From NCBI GenBank assembly GCA_023213315.1, contig JAKCPI010016693.1, positions 60,918 through 124,917 on the forward strand: a stretch of DNA of 64,000 bases. Direction: 5' to 3'. A program made the position numbers and the translations under genes. Shown here piece after piece: positions 12,150 through 24,003 of this stretch. This DNA is from Euborellia annulipes. Taxonomy: Eukaryota; Arthropoda; Insecta; Dermaptera; Anisolabididae. Position 1 is the stretch's first letter. Each line of letters starts with the position of its first letter. A model generated the notes under the pieces. The model did not search any database. It saw only the letters and a program-made list of their open reading frames with translations, and was not told the DNA's origin.

Positions 12150-12417
12150 CTACTACAATTCGGGATCGGTACTAACCAAATATAAAACAGGAAAAGACAG
12201 GATCATGATAATTTTGGATTTAAATCCTTATATCCGGACCAGGATTTAGATTGTAATCCAAATTCTCTCTAAGAATCTAGGATCGGAACTAAATCTGTTT
12301 TCAAAAGGCATTAATTCTTGGATCCTTTAACAAATTATTTATTCATTATTGACTGGCACTTATTAATCCTGCTTTAATAAAAAAGAATTAATTAAATATT
12401 TTTCGAGATCTATATAT

Positions 12418-12682
12418 GGACCCTGTTATGCATTAGTGTGTCAAGCGCCAAAAAATTAAAAATTGAGTTAAGCACGGAATTATGTTTCAAATGCTATAAT
12501 TAATAGTATTTTTTATGAAATATGTCCTAAAAAAAATTATATTTAATGTTACTTGCACAATTGACCAAAAAAATTATATATAATCTAATCAAAACAAAAA
12601 ACTTTAATGTTAATTTTCTCAAATCTCGGGTTTTTTTTTTTTTTTTAGCTGGCGCTTGACATACTAATGTGTAACAGGGTCC
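12418..12682. mobile_element. MITE with about 35-bp TIRs (GGACCCTGTTA...)
   Basis: The left end GGACCCTGTTATGCATTAGT continues to GTCAAGCGCCA. The right end is its reverse complement with a few differences. It is flanked on both sides by ATATAT, so the TSD length cannot be decided. AT-rich core, no ORF. Confidence 0.7.
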
Positions 12683-13193
12683 ATATATGAATAAGATATA
12701 ATATTAATTTTCAATAAATACCGCCCACCAACAAAAAAAACTTGACACTTATTAAAATCATTGTGTGGTTTTATGAAACCACGATGCAAGTGAAACTTTT
12801 TTTCGGAAGGTAGGCGTTTACCTGAAAATTTTCAGAAAATTATTCAATTAAGGGAATTAAAATCGCGTTTTTAATCTTAACTTAATAATTGGAAAAGGGA
12901 AATCAATAGACTCATGTTAAAAACTGAGAACAATATTTATTTAGTAATTGAAGATTTGAATCATTTTAAATTATTTTAAAAATTATATTTTATCAATTTA
13001 AAAATGGAATAATTAAATCTCACAATTATTATTTTATAATTCGTCATATATATTAAATTTCAACTTTCCTATTTATGTCGTCACGGCTCGTGACGTCATG
13101 GCTTGTAGCCCCACGGCCTTTGGCAGCTTGTAACGCGACATGCTGATAGAAGAGCGAAAAAATTTGAGGGGATAAAATAAAAATTTCACCTTA

Positions 13194-13867
13194 AAAAACT
13201 GTGTTCGCCACACCTTCTCTTCCTTCGGTATCGAAAGTTGTGTACTGTGCTTGTCCACCAGATTTTTGTGTCGACATATATGTAGTTCCCGGCAGTAGGG
13301 AATATTTGAATTCAGATGTAAAATTTATAAGTATGGGAAATATTTATATTTTGTTACCATGGCAACCATTTCTCCTATCTTCCCTATGAAAACAAGAGTA
13401 AAGTGGTCTTCAGAAGATTTCAATCGCAAAATGAGAATATACATTTGAAAGAGCATCTAAAACATAATTGATTTTTGAATTTTAAAAAAATCGTTGGAGC
13501 AAATTTTGAGAAAATCGAAAAAAACTGAAAAAGTACATCAGTAAAGTACTAGTAATCTTTGGCCGATTTTGATTAAAAGCTTATTTTTCCGGTCCCGGGG
13601 GTGTTTAACTTATATATAAAATTTCAGCCTCATAGCTCAATTCCTTCATGCTTAAAATTGAACACAGACACACACACACACAGACACACACACACACACA
13701 CACACACACCCACACACACACAGACAGACCATGTCGCGAAAACCACTTTTTGGATTCAGGGGACCTCAAAACGTGAAGATCCATCAAAATCTCGACATGA
13801 ATTTTTGACATGAAACCAATACTTTCTCTTATATATATTACATATATACATAGGTAGAGAAAGTAAA
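13194..13867 (-). mobile_element. Family A element, complete copy
   Basis: On the - strand the hairpin end is at 13867 and the microsatellite slot is occupied by GT-rich DNA (CA-rich on +, 13667-13728). The degenerate terminal palindrome is at 13194-13275. The opposing small frames over the microsatellite are not genes. Confidence 0.9.
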
Positions 13868-14749
13868 AAGAATATTTGATATTTTTGCCCTTGGAGATTA
13901 TATTTATAATTTGGTTGAGTTTAATTTCTTAAATAAAAATCATCCAATAATAATCTTATTTTCTCTCCTAATTCGAGACATTCTTAAATTAGGGATGAAT
14001 TTGATCGACTAGGCCTGCACTTGTTTTATTTTGAAGAACACTTCCGAATATTCAGACATTTCTAAAACAAAAAAGTTTGGATATTACTCTAGGGTAATAT
14101 TTAGATATTTAGATAATATTAGTGATTGAGAGATACATTTTTTTTGTTATCTTTAGGCTGTAGAGTCTTCCCTTTATTCAAAGATTTCAATATTATTTAA
14201 GTTAAAAAAAAAATTTTTATTTTGTTATTATTTCTTCAATGAAAAAAAGAGATTTTAAGATGATAAAATTTGTTATTCAAAACCCATCTGCATAATATAA
14301 AAATCTTATTTTTAATAACGAATAGAAATTGGTTATTTATGTTAATATGTTAATGTGTTTGTCTTGTTATAATCCATTATAATCATCTATTTTGATCATT
14401 TTGAATGGAAATTTATTAATTTTTTAAATAAATAAAAGTCCCAAAAATGACTTCAAAAAAATTTATCTTCCATCATCGTTCGAGGTTTCTACCTGTGAAA
14501 TGGTATGAATCGGACCTGGTCAAAAAAAATAATGTGAGCCATAAAATATATTGCCTCCATTCAGGTCTTTTATCTGTGTTTGTGTATGCACTGGGTCAAT
14601 GAAACAAAAAAGTGTGTCAGGCCTCGCTTCACTTGTGGTGCCTTAATCATACAACCCGCTCTGACAAGATGCCATTTTGGTTGTCTGGAAATCAGTCGTA
14701 ACTCATACATTTTTTTTCCTTTATTAACTCGGGGATTTTTTTAATTTGT

Positions 14750-14800
14750 TCGACATTTGAGGGTATTTAGACCCCGACCTTATTTATTTAAATTAATTAT
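14750..14800 (-). mobile_element. SINE tail fragment
   Basis: ggtatttagaccccgacctt and atttatttaaatt match the tail segment between the tRNA head and the aagacctt word. Confidence 0.35.
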
Positions 14801-15078
14801 TACCTAGGGGAGATATTATTCTTATACATTTACTACCAAGTGCAACCCTAATGCAGTGTTTTTCCAATTTTTAAAAATAAAATTTTTCTATTTACTTGAT
14901 ATCTTATAGCAATATTCTCCAGTCTTTTTATCGTCACAGACCGGTCAACGATTGATAATTTTTTCGCTGATAATTTATATTTTATATTGATTTGATTTAA
15001 TAATTTTAATTTAATTGTATTTAAACATCTTGTATTTTATAATCGTATGGACAAAAGCCGTCTAATTTACAGGAAGGT

Positions 15079-15372
15079 GAAGAAAATAGACTTTATTCGG
15101 CCCAAAATTATTTATTTCCCATGTCAAAGTTTCGGGGACTATGCGTCTCCCATTCTCAGGATAAAGATCGTAAAAAATCTTTCATACCTCCTGCACTCGT
15201 GAGACAAATACAATTATTTTGTTGTTTGAAATGATGGCTGTATTTCAGGTTTCAGCTCACCATATATCCAAATTACATGCAAGTTTCAACCACGAGCCAC
15301 TCTGAGTCAATGCTCTCGAAACGTTGACATAGGAAATAAATAATTTTGGGCCGAATAAAGTCTATTTTCTTC
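15079..15372. repeat. Inverted repeat (arms about 55 bp) with ribozyme-like cores
   Basis: Left arm 15079-15133 (gaagaaaatagactttattc, through ggcccaaaattatttatt) pairs with right arm 15316-15372. Each arm ends near a hammerhead-like GAAAC. On the - strand CTGAGAA, a GGGA/TCCC stem and GAAAC are seen (15121-15162). The + copy near 15301-15323 is more degenerate. Confidence 0.7.
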
Positions 15373-15522
15373 AGCGTTTTGTATTTTAACATCCCTCTCG
15401 TCCATGCAAAATCGCACAAAGGCGAGAGATATACACCACAGTAAATAATAAAATGGGAATCATGTAATGTTCCTTGTGCGAATCGTTTCCAGTCCGCGAT
15501 CCGGGGGCTGAAGAAATTCTAT

Positions 15523-15560
15523 AATTCCATTCCAATACTTTCTATATATTAACATATATA
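15523..15560 (-). mobile_element. Family A 5'-end remnant
   Basis: attccattccaatactttct followed by atatattaacatata matches the hairpin end of family A on the - strand. It is cut off by the mariner-like end at 15561. Confidence 0.55.
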
Positions 15561-16650
15561 CCGGGTGGGCCAATAGTGCGTGGACGGAAGATTGTGGACT
15601 TATTAACCGACATTTTTTAAGTTTCTCGAAGGTGGCTAATAAGGGGACTTTAGGGCTACAAATAAAAAATATTTTTGTTCCAATTGCACCTCATATACAG
15701 GGTGGTCCAGATCAAAGTTATGTTTTTTTAAATGGAACGCCCTGTATATTATTGCATATTTGGATTCTACGGCCAATTTTAGTATGACTTTATGTCATGC
15801 AATGTATTCCAAACCAAACCCTTTAGCCGCAAATCGGGTTTTTGTGAAAAAAACTGCTGTCTGAAAAAAATTGAATATCGCGCGAACCATAAGATTTAGG
15901 GGACTGTTCTTTTGTGATGTTACTAATCGTGAAATGTACTAATGTAGGCCCGATGGGTACCCCGGAATTATTCTTGTGTTGCGAGATATGGCTATGCCAA
16001 TTTGGAAAATTTCAATCATGGATAACTTGATTATTTCAAATGGAACATACTACTTTTTTATGCCATGGGACTTAGAATTTAATTAGCTTTCAGATGATAT
16101 AAAGTTGTCTATATCTATCTTTGGTAATTTTATTTTTATTTCAAAATATCTGATTAATTTGACTTACGAATGGAGAAAACATTTAAAATAACAATCTGAA
16201 CGCAAGACAAAATTGTAATAAATGGAAAAGATATGCTAAATATTCGAAAATCTATTTAATTTTCCTTTAAAATAATTTATTTGAACTCCTCAAAGAAGTC
16301 CCGCTTGCTCAAATTAGGGTTATGATTTTTCAACAAGATGGCGCACCTGGTCATAACCCTAATTCCTTTTTCGAGGAGTTCAAATAAATGATTTTAAAGG
16401 ATATTTAAACACATTTTCGAATATTTAGCATATCTTTTCCATTTATTACAATTTTGTTTTGCGTCCGGATTGTTTTTTTAATTGTTTTCTCCATTCGTAA
16501 GTCAAATTAATCAGATATTTTGAAATAAAAATAAAATTACCAAAGATAGATATAGACAACTTTATATCATCTGAAAGCTAATTAAATTCTACGTCCCATG
16601 GCATAAAAAAAGTAGCATGTTCCATTTGAAATAATCAAGTTATCATCTCT
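15561..16650. mobile_element. Mariner-like element remnant, folded into an inverted repeat
   Basis: A TA is followed by CCGGGTGGGCCAATAGTGCG, a mariner-type end. At 16330-16356 the + strand reads F-Q-Q-D-G-A-P-G-H, the transposase block around the second catalytic Asp (usual form FQQDxAPxH). The surrounding DNA (16021-16300) is repeated in inverse orientation at about 16365-16644. Frames are broken and the other catalytic residues are not seen. An internal acagggtggtcca/cgccctgta pair lies near 15698-15745. Confidence 0.75.
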
Positions 16651-17385
16651 CATATAGTCATATTATAAATATTACTATTATATAAATCTAATAGAGTATT
16701 TATTTATTAGTTTGAGTTTCTGCCTTCGAAACTTCTAAGACATAAAATTTAACAAAGTATTTTAAGTTTATTTTTGAAATCTTTAATAAGTAACATCAAA
16801 CCTCCCTTTGAAAACAATCACCAAGAGTAAAGACGACGTCGAGGTTTGTTTGATCAAACAAGTTTTACCACGAGAACTTGGAGGGGGAGGGGGGTTATAT
16901 ATGTGACTTTATCGTTGCAGCGATTGGTTCCAAATAAACCAGCAACATGCAAGACACTTGTTCTACCACCCACCCCTTTTTCACTACGCCTCCGGGTACT
17001 AAGATAAATGACAAGTTTTCTTTGTCGTTTGTACTTTGTCTTGGGTGGTGGTGGAGGTAGTGGGAGTCACTGAAAAATTTTAGGAATTCTGTAGAAAGCG
17101 AAGCGATTACCTTTTTATTAGAAACTTCTAATTAGTTATTAACTGGGAGGTAATTATTTTTTAAAACACTAGCCGTGATACTCGCCTTCGGCGACCTCCG
17201 CGCCTAGACCCTGGCGGGGGGCGTTTAGGTATATTTGTAGTTGTCCTTCGCTATAAATGTATTTTAATAAATTTTTGATCTTAATATGAAAATCTCACCC
17301 TAATATAAATAATAAGATTTATTATTTATTATTAAATTGAAATTATTTTATATGAGAATAGGAGGTTTTTATAACCCTTCATTAC

Positions 17386-17405
17386 AAAAAAAAAATACTT
17401 AAAGG

Positions 17406-17436
<31 letters not shown>

Positions 17437-17700
17437 TATATATTTTATAATTAAAAACACCCCCCTCCCCCCGGGGGGAGGGGGGTAAAAAAGAAAAAAA
17501 AAAAGGACAGGAGGGGAAAACCCCCTCTATATATATATTTTATATATATATATTTAATAAAAAAGAAAAAATATTGTTTTTATTTTATATTATTATATAT
17601 AAAAAAAAAAATTTAATTGGGAAAACAAAACAAAAAAATTTTTTTTGAAAAATTTGAATTTTGTTGGTGGTTTTGTTTTTTTTTTTTTTTTTTTGGGTGG
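17386..17700. repeat. Extreme low-complexity block
   Basis: Successive T-, A-, C-, G- and TA-runs, including a C-run/G-run hairpin (cccccctccccccgg then ggggaggggggt). This is unlike the rest of the window and may be a consensus error. Confidence 0.85.
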
Positions 17701-17778
17701 TGATAGAAAGATGAAAAACAGTTTAGGCAAAACATTTTGTTTAAAAATTGGATGGTGTGGAGCCTAACATTCACTACG

Positions 17779-17985
17779 CCCTCGGGCTTGGTGTAGTTGG
17801 TAGCGTGCCTACCTTCTATACCAAACGTCGCCAGCATTTGAGACTTTAAACTCTTAGTCATCGTATAACTATAATGGAATGGAAAAACTCATTTCCATAT
17901 GAATTGCTTATCAATCAATTGTAATAAATGCGGCCGGGGTCTAAATGGCCTTAGATGCCGAAAAAGACCTTAAAAAACGAAAAAA
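17779..17985 (+). mobile_element. tRNA-derived SINE with tail
   Basis: ctcgggcttggtgtagttgg, then a degenerate B box, then ggtctaaatggccttagatg and ccgaaaaagaccttaaaa. It lies directly after the low-complexity block. Confidence 0.75.
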
Positions 17986-18439
17986 GATTCTTCGAAGGTA
18001 TAAAATATAGACTCCTTTAAATATAAATACAAATTGATTCCAACATGAGAGGTTGGAGTTGTCTTCAAGGGCCAATATCTTAGGATGTTCCATGTCATAG
18101 ATCCTTGAATTTTTGATGTCTTGGGAAACGGATGTTACATAAGTTTTTTACTTTTTTTTTTTCTTAAGATTGTGTTGACAATCCCTTGCGATATCTGTCC
18201 AATATGATACAAGAGTCATTTATTTTTCACTCTTTCTTTAAATATGAAATATTAATTGGATAAATCGTTGAAACAAACCATGTTACTCTCTTTGTGAGTG
18301 GTAAACATGAGTTACTCGAAATAAGATCTTTTGTTAAATTTATTTTATCACACAATAAAATTTTACTAATTTTTATTATTTTTTAAATTAATAAAATTTC
18401 TGTCTCTCAGCGAATAACTAAAAATAGCGATAAATCTAT

Positions 18440-18520
18440 TTTAATTGAATTGGATATCAATCAATTAAAATAGGTACGGGATTAAAATGGCCTCAGATGC
18501 CGATAAGACATTAAACAAAT
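18440..18520 (+). mobile_element. SINE 3' tail
   Basis: aattgaattggatatcaatc followed by aaatggcctcagatgccgat. Confidence 0.65.
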
Positions 18521-19180
18521 TAAAAAAAAAACTATATAACAATTTACAATAAAATAAATTATGAGGAAAATGACGTCACTTATCCTTTGCACCAGCCATC
18601 AGCCATTCGACTATCGTTTAAGATACACGAAAACACGTCAAACACCCAAATATTTAGGCCCATACAGTCATATAAATAGAGTAAAATATTCGAATTTGTT
18701 TTCCAGTAAATTCATGATAAAGTCATTTGATGGACATAAAGGTTATTAGGTCAATGAATTATTTTCCCAAATCAAAGGGAGTTAATTGAGCGTTATAAAT
18801 GTAAACCAATAATAATTAATTAAACAAGCCGGACGTGAGTTAATTTTTTTATCTAGTTATGAAAAAAAAAAAAAAAAATACTTTTTTCATTAAATTTACT
18901 TCAAAGGAAAAGAAATCAAACATTTTTGAATTTTTGCAAAAAAAAAAAAAACATCCTTTAAATCACAAACTTTTATTTGAATATTTTTTTTTTTTTTAAG
19001 ATGGTTTGATGGTAAAAATCATAGTACGTTGGTTCGTTCGCTTATAGAAAAATTGGAAAGGAAGTTGAAGTAAATAGGCGTGTAGGGTTTTTAATTTCCG
19101 TCACTTTTCTCTGTAAATGGAAAGGCTTACAAAACGCAACCGGGCAAGAGCTGAAAGCAAGTTAAGCTTTTGACCTAATT

Positions 19181-19400
19181 TCGAGAGAGAGAGAGAGAGA
19201 GGGAGGCAGGAGAGAGCCCTTGGTGTGGTATGGCGTGGCGTGGTTAGGTGTGGTATGGTGGCCATAGGGGCGGATATGAAGCCGGAGATAACCCGACAAC
19301 TTGGATGCTTTTAGATCTGCCGTTAGCAGATGTCCCCACCTCTTGACTGATAGACAACCTCCCCCTCCCCCATCCCCCCCTCTCTCTCTTTCTCTCTCCA
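19181..19400. repeat. GA and CT microsatellites in inverted arrangement
   Basis: (GA)n at 19181-19204 and CT-rich DNA at 19376-19399 flank a G/C-richer segment with tggtatggcgtggcgtgg. Small opposing frames here are not genes. Confidence 0.6.
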
Positions 19401-19721
19401 AGCTATTGATTATTATTATTTTCATCTACATCAACAGCGTCATTACCGCTTTTTTCTCTTTTTTTTACGGGGCAAAAACTCTATTAAGGGAAAATACCAG
19501 CTCCCGAGAGAGGGGATCTCAATTGTGATTGTTCCTATTCTCGCTTATGATATTGCTTTCTGTAATAACATACAAACCGAGATTTAGTAAAAAAAAAAAA
19601 TCCGACTATTTGTTTTTTAGGGATTATAATCTTTTACAAGGATCTGATTAGAGAAGAGGATTAGCATAGAGACCTAAAATCTCTTGAATAATTATTGGGG
19701 TTCTCTTTGAATTCACCAACT

Positions 19722-19966
19722 TAGTCCTTTGAGTCTAAAAAAGTGTTTTCGCGACATTGTCTGTGTGTGGGTCTGTGTCTCTATTCAATTAATATCCAGG
19801 AAGTTTTAAGTTAGGCACCACACTGAGGCGTGAAAATAAGCTTTTGATCAAAATCAGCCAAACAGTACTAGTAATTTACTGATTAAGACCACATTACTCT
19901 TGTACTTCATAGGAAAGATAGGAGAAATGGTTGGCATGGTAACAATATATAAATATTTTTCTGTTT
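19722..19966 (+). mobile_element. Family A element, internally deleted fragment
   Basis: It has the ctaaaaaagtgttttcgcga block, a short gtctgtg run, then a jump to the aggaaagataggagaaatgg block. It is abutted directly by the next family A copy. Confidence 0.75.
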
Positions 19967-19969
19967 GTA

Positions 19970-20656
19970 CTTTCTCTTACCTCTTTATATGTTAATATAT
20001 AGAGAGAGAGAGTATTGGATTCATGTCAAAAATTCGATGTCGAGATTTTGATGGACATACACTTTTGAGGTCCCCTGAATAAAAAAAGTGGTTTTCGTGG
20101 CATGGTTTGTCTGTCTGGAGTTGTCTGTCTGAGAACAAAATATCTCAAGAACGAAAAGAGCTAGGAGGTTGAAATTTTATATTTAAGTTAAGTACATTCC
20201 TGGGACGTGTCACGAAGCTTTTGAACAAAATCGGCCAAAGAGTACTAGTACTTTACTGATGTATTTTTTCAGTTTTTTTTTCAATTTTCTCAAAATTTGC
20301 TGCAACGATTTTGATTAAAAATCTTTTTGAAGCACACTTTACTCTTGTACTTATTAAGAAAGATAGGAGAAATGGTTGTCATGGTAACAAAATTAATATT
20401 TTCCCATACTTATAAATTTTACATATTTGGATAGATGAAATAGAAATATAAATATATTATTACAACTTATCGTCAAAGTCTTAAATGGTAAGTTGAAAAG
20501 ATGTGTGAAGTGTGTGTGAGTGTGAGGTGAATGAGAAAAAGTGGAATTTAAAAAAAAAAATTTACATCTTGAAATTCGAATGTTCCGTACTGTCGGAAAC
20601 TAAATATACATGTATGTTAATTAAATATATGTCGACTCAAAAAATCTGGTGTGACA
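19970..20656 (+). mobile_element. Family A element, 3'-truncated, with SINE-like insert
   Basis: The 5' hairpin is at 19970. The GTCT slot is at 20106-20132. It is truncated within the first arm of the terminal palindrome (ctggtgtgac at 20645). An insert at about 20430-20565 resembles the SINE tail at 5170-5250 (tcttaaatg, aaaaga-tgtgtg, gaatg-gaaaaagtg). Confidence 0.82.
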
Positions 20657-22074
20657 TCTTAGCCTTGGGGGGGGGGGGGGGAGAGGGGCTTATTTTTAAA
20701 ACACCCAGCATCAAACCACCATTATTCAATTATACAATTAATTAGCAAAATTTCAAATGAGCTAATCTTTGTGGTCTCTATTTTGCATGGTCAGGAAGTA
20801 TGGAACCCTTTAAGAGGAAAGGGGGAAAAATTAAGTAAAACCCCCTTTGCGGCCAACTAAAGACTATTAGGGGAGATGAGAATTAGGAAAACAGGGATCA
20901 AACTTTGTATGATGGTCGTTTATATGGAATAAAAGTATAAACACCTAAAGGGGAGGGGTTTTGGTGGGGACGGGAATTGCGCATTTCAATTTCAAACGCT
21001 GAAATCACTGTATTTCATTTTCGTCCTTTTCTGACAGGATAAAAACAGTAAGGCATGGTGGTTGGGTGATGGGGAGGGTGGATGGGGAGGTGAAGAAGCT
21101 CCTTGCCTTGTTGAGTGTCACTCTTGGTTGGACGTCCTTTACTAAAGCAATAGATTACATTATTCTCTTGTGAATCATTTATGAGAAAAAAACTTTTCAA
21201 TTAAATGTTTAATCTATAATTTTGTAAATTTTTTTAAGATCCCTCTAAATTATAAAATACTCTTTAATATTAATGATAAAATGAAAAAATGCTGGTTTTC
21301 GCTGTCTCTGCACAGGTGATGCCGGCCTTGCAGGATTTTATCATTAGGAAGAAGTAGGAGCTAAAGCTATTGGCTTATTATTATTATTGCAAAGAAAACA
21401 TGGGCCGGAGCATTTTTTTCTTAGGGGAAGCAAATTTTTTTTAACAAGTGAGATGATTGTTTTTTGAAATGCCATCAAATTATAACAACTACAAAAATTA
21501 AAAAGTAAGAAAATTTACCTGCAAAATTCCAAGGAAGGTCAATGTATCCTTAAACCTGGTTTAGCCTAACAATAACTGTTTTGTTGATAATTTCGTTAAT
21601 AATTAACAGATGTTCATCAATGAATGATTTTTGTAAAGTTTTTTTTTTTTATTTGACCCTTTTCGGCCAGAGGCCAATTTTTGTAAAGTTAAATAACTAT
21701 ATAATATTCTAAATAAATGTTTTTTTTTTTTGCAATCATGGATGACAAAATTTTTTTTAGTGTTGTCCAAAGTTAAAAGAAATTGGCAAAATTCGATTTT
21801 TCAAAATTTTTAGCCGACTTTAACACCACTAAACCACCTCCAATTGAGCTGTATCTTATTATTTCTATGTATTTCTACCATCTGCATATTTTTAAGGGGT
21901 GACACCTTAATAAAATTAGAAAATTCCGCTTTTGAGCACATTTTCTATTAAAATTTAATTTTCTCTATATCCATAAAACTAGAGCTGATGGCATTTTTTG
22001 GACAGGACTACCCTTATAGGGCTACCCAGGGTAGCTCAAAATACTCAGGCGTCAAAATCACTGTTGGCCTGTGT

Positions 22075-22225
22075 AATTGGAAGAGTTAGAGATAGGAAAT
22101 AAAGCAATTCCACAGGTGGCAGGTAGATGGATAATACCAGAGGCCCGTTGGGTTTGAGGTGAGGGTCTGTGTGCGTGAAAGCAAATAAACAGAGATTCCG
22201 GTAAGAAATTCAAAAAATCATAGCA
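22075..22225 (+). mobile_element. 3' part of the 27828-type element
   Basis: It contains gagttagagataggaaataa, ggcaggtagatggataatac and ggcccgttgggtttgaggtg, and ends caaataaacagagattccgg. It is diverged from the 28210-28350 segment but in the same order. Confidence 0.7.
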
Positions 22226-22954
22226 GAATAGAAATTTTGATTATATCTCAGTTGATTCTTCTTTTCTCATTGGCTAACATAGATAGTAAGTATATTTAAT
22301 TTACAAGTCAATCTTGCTTATTGTCATTTATTGTCTATGATGATTTATCGATGTTGTTACTGTTGTTGTTTTCTTTCACTTCAATCTGTAAGACAAAGAA
22401 AGGGGAAAGAGGAGGCAGAACTGCTGATTGAATCCAACTCTCCCGATCGTTAATCGAGTCAATTTGTTTATTTGAGAGTTAGTTGAGAGACGATAGACAG
22501 ACGGGTTAACTTCATCTCTCTTTCTCAAATCGTCTTTATTACAGATGTTTACTCTGTTTTCTCTTTCTTTTCTTAAATTTTCATTTATTGAAATTTTTCT
22601 TTTATAAAGTTATCTTTATACAAATTTGATTTTTATTTATTCCAATTCCGTTCAAATGAGTTTGTTTAAATAAATTTCTATTGGGTTGATTGAAGCTATG
22701 TCCTTTGTAGGTTGATGAAAATATCGGTTTTAAATATTAATACATTCAATCAAATTGGATTATATAGGTTATATTTTACTCTTATTCTCTATTAAGTTAG
22801 AAATTGATGATTTAAGAATCTTTCTAAGCAATTAAATCTGTTAATATTTCAGTCTTTCAAAGGGGATGTATAGAATATATAATTTATGTCATACTGTATG
22901 CCCTTTAATGCCCGAAAGACAAAAAAAAATTTTTGTTAAATCCAATAGTTAGTC

Positions 22955-23284
22955 TAGGAGTTGCCAAAATGTGCGCCGCGACGCCCCAGGGCGCTGCGAC
23001 TGTTCTATTGGGGCGCCGTGAAGATTTTTTTAATTATTGCAAAAAAATAGTATTCTTTAATTTTTCGTTAGGCGAATTAGTCGCAAAATTAGAGTAAGGA
23101 GTTTTAATTATTTATTAAATAAAATTGCAAACAAGAGATATAGATATATCAATGCGTATCTGAATTCGAAATGAAGAAAAACTATTAGTAACATAAGGTT
23201 TGCCCTGAGATTTGACATGGGGCGCTGAGAAAAAATTCTAATATATTAAGAACGCCGGGAACTGAAAAAGTTTGGGAACCCCTG
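22955..23284. mobile_element. hAT-type MITE, 8-bp TSD
   Basis: Right end AAGTTTGGGAACCCCTG; left end TAGGAGTTGCCAAAATG is its diverged complement. Flanks AGTTAGTC and AGTTAGTT match 7 of 8. The interior has gcgccgcgacgcc-like runs. Confidence 0.72.
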
Positions 23285-23793
23285 AGTTAGTTAGATCCTT
23301 CCTATCATATCATTGAACCATTTTGATATAAGTTTGCCTGAAAATCCCATCGTACCACGAAACATTGATAAATACTTTTGATATTTCTATTCTTTCTCTG
23401 CCTCTTAATTTTGATATTATTGAATACATAGGGCTTATATGAAGAATCGGAGAAATGTTAAAAATCACCTGTTTCTCTCAGATCCACATAACAGCAATTT
23501 TATTTGGGAAATATTTCTGCCAACCTAACCTGGGTCCGCAATTATATTAATACAGACATCATTCCAAAACTATGGATTCTGGAGACCTCAAAATACATTT
23601 TGGCAGCTTCCGTTCAATTTCGATTTTTTACGATTATTTTAATTTTATCTATCCAACCTACGGCTGGTGGGAAATGTTAAAAATTAATTGTAAAGTATTG
23701 CTATTTGATGAAGATTCGAAGATTAATAATACAAGTCTATAATGGACAGCTCTCACATAACTTGTTGATAAGAGAAGTGGCTGTTCAACGATT

Positions 23794-24003
23794 AGAATGA
23801 TAGACAGGAAGAGAGGATGTCAGCCAAAAGGAGAGCCTCTATCGAATAAAAATCTCCACTCAGAAGACGTTTCGGATTTAATTAAATAAATTCATCATCA
23901 GAACTTAAGAGTTAATTAAACCCGAAACGTCTTCTGAGTGGAGATTTTTATTCGATAGAGGCTCTCCTTTTGGCTGACATTCTCTCTTCCTGCCTATCAT
24001 TCT
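23794..24003. repeat. Long inverted repeat (about 82-bp arms) with hammerhead-like core in the loop
   Basis: Arm 23794-23875 pairs with 23922-24003 with very few mismatches. The 46-base loop holds the - strand CTGATGA. Confidence 0.92.
23866..23901 (-). ncRNA. Hammerhead-ribozyme-like motif
   Basis: On the - strand CTGATGA (23895-23901) is followed by a weak AT stem and C-GAAACGTC. The core bases are intact. The stem has a bulge and one unpaired base next to the core. Similar motifs occur in Penelope-like element terminal repeats. No biochemical activity is implied. Confidence 0.5.

Noticed and set aside
13073..13141. Short - strand frame starting MSRYKLPKAVGLQAMTSR
   Set aside because: The codons look gene-like, but it is 22 codons long with no splice sites or family resemblance that I can name.
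13601..13813. Opposing frames rich in TH or CV
   Set aside because: Both are microsatellite translations inside a family A copy.
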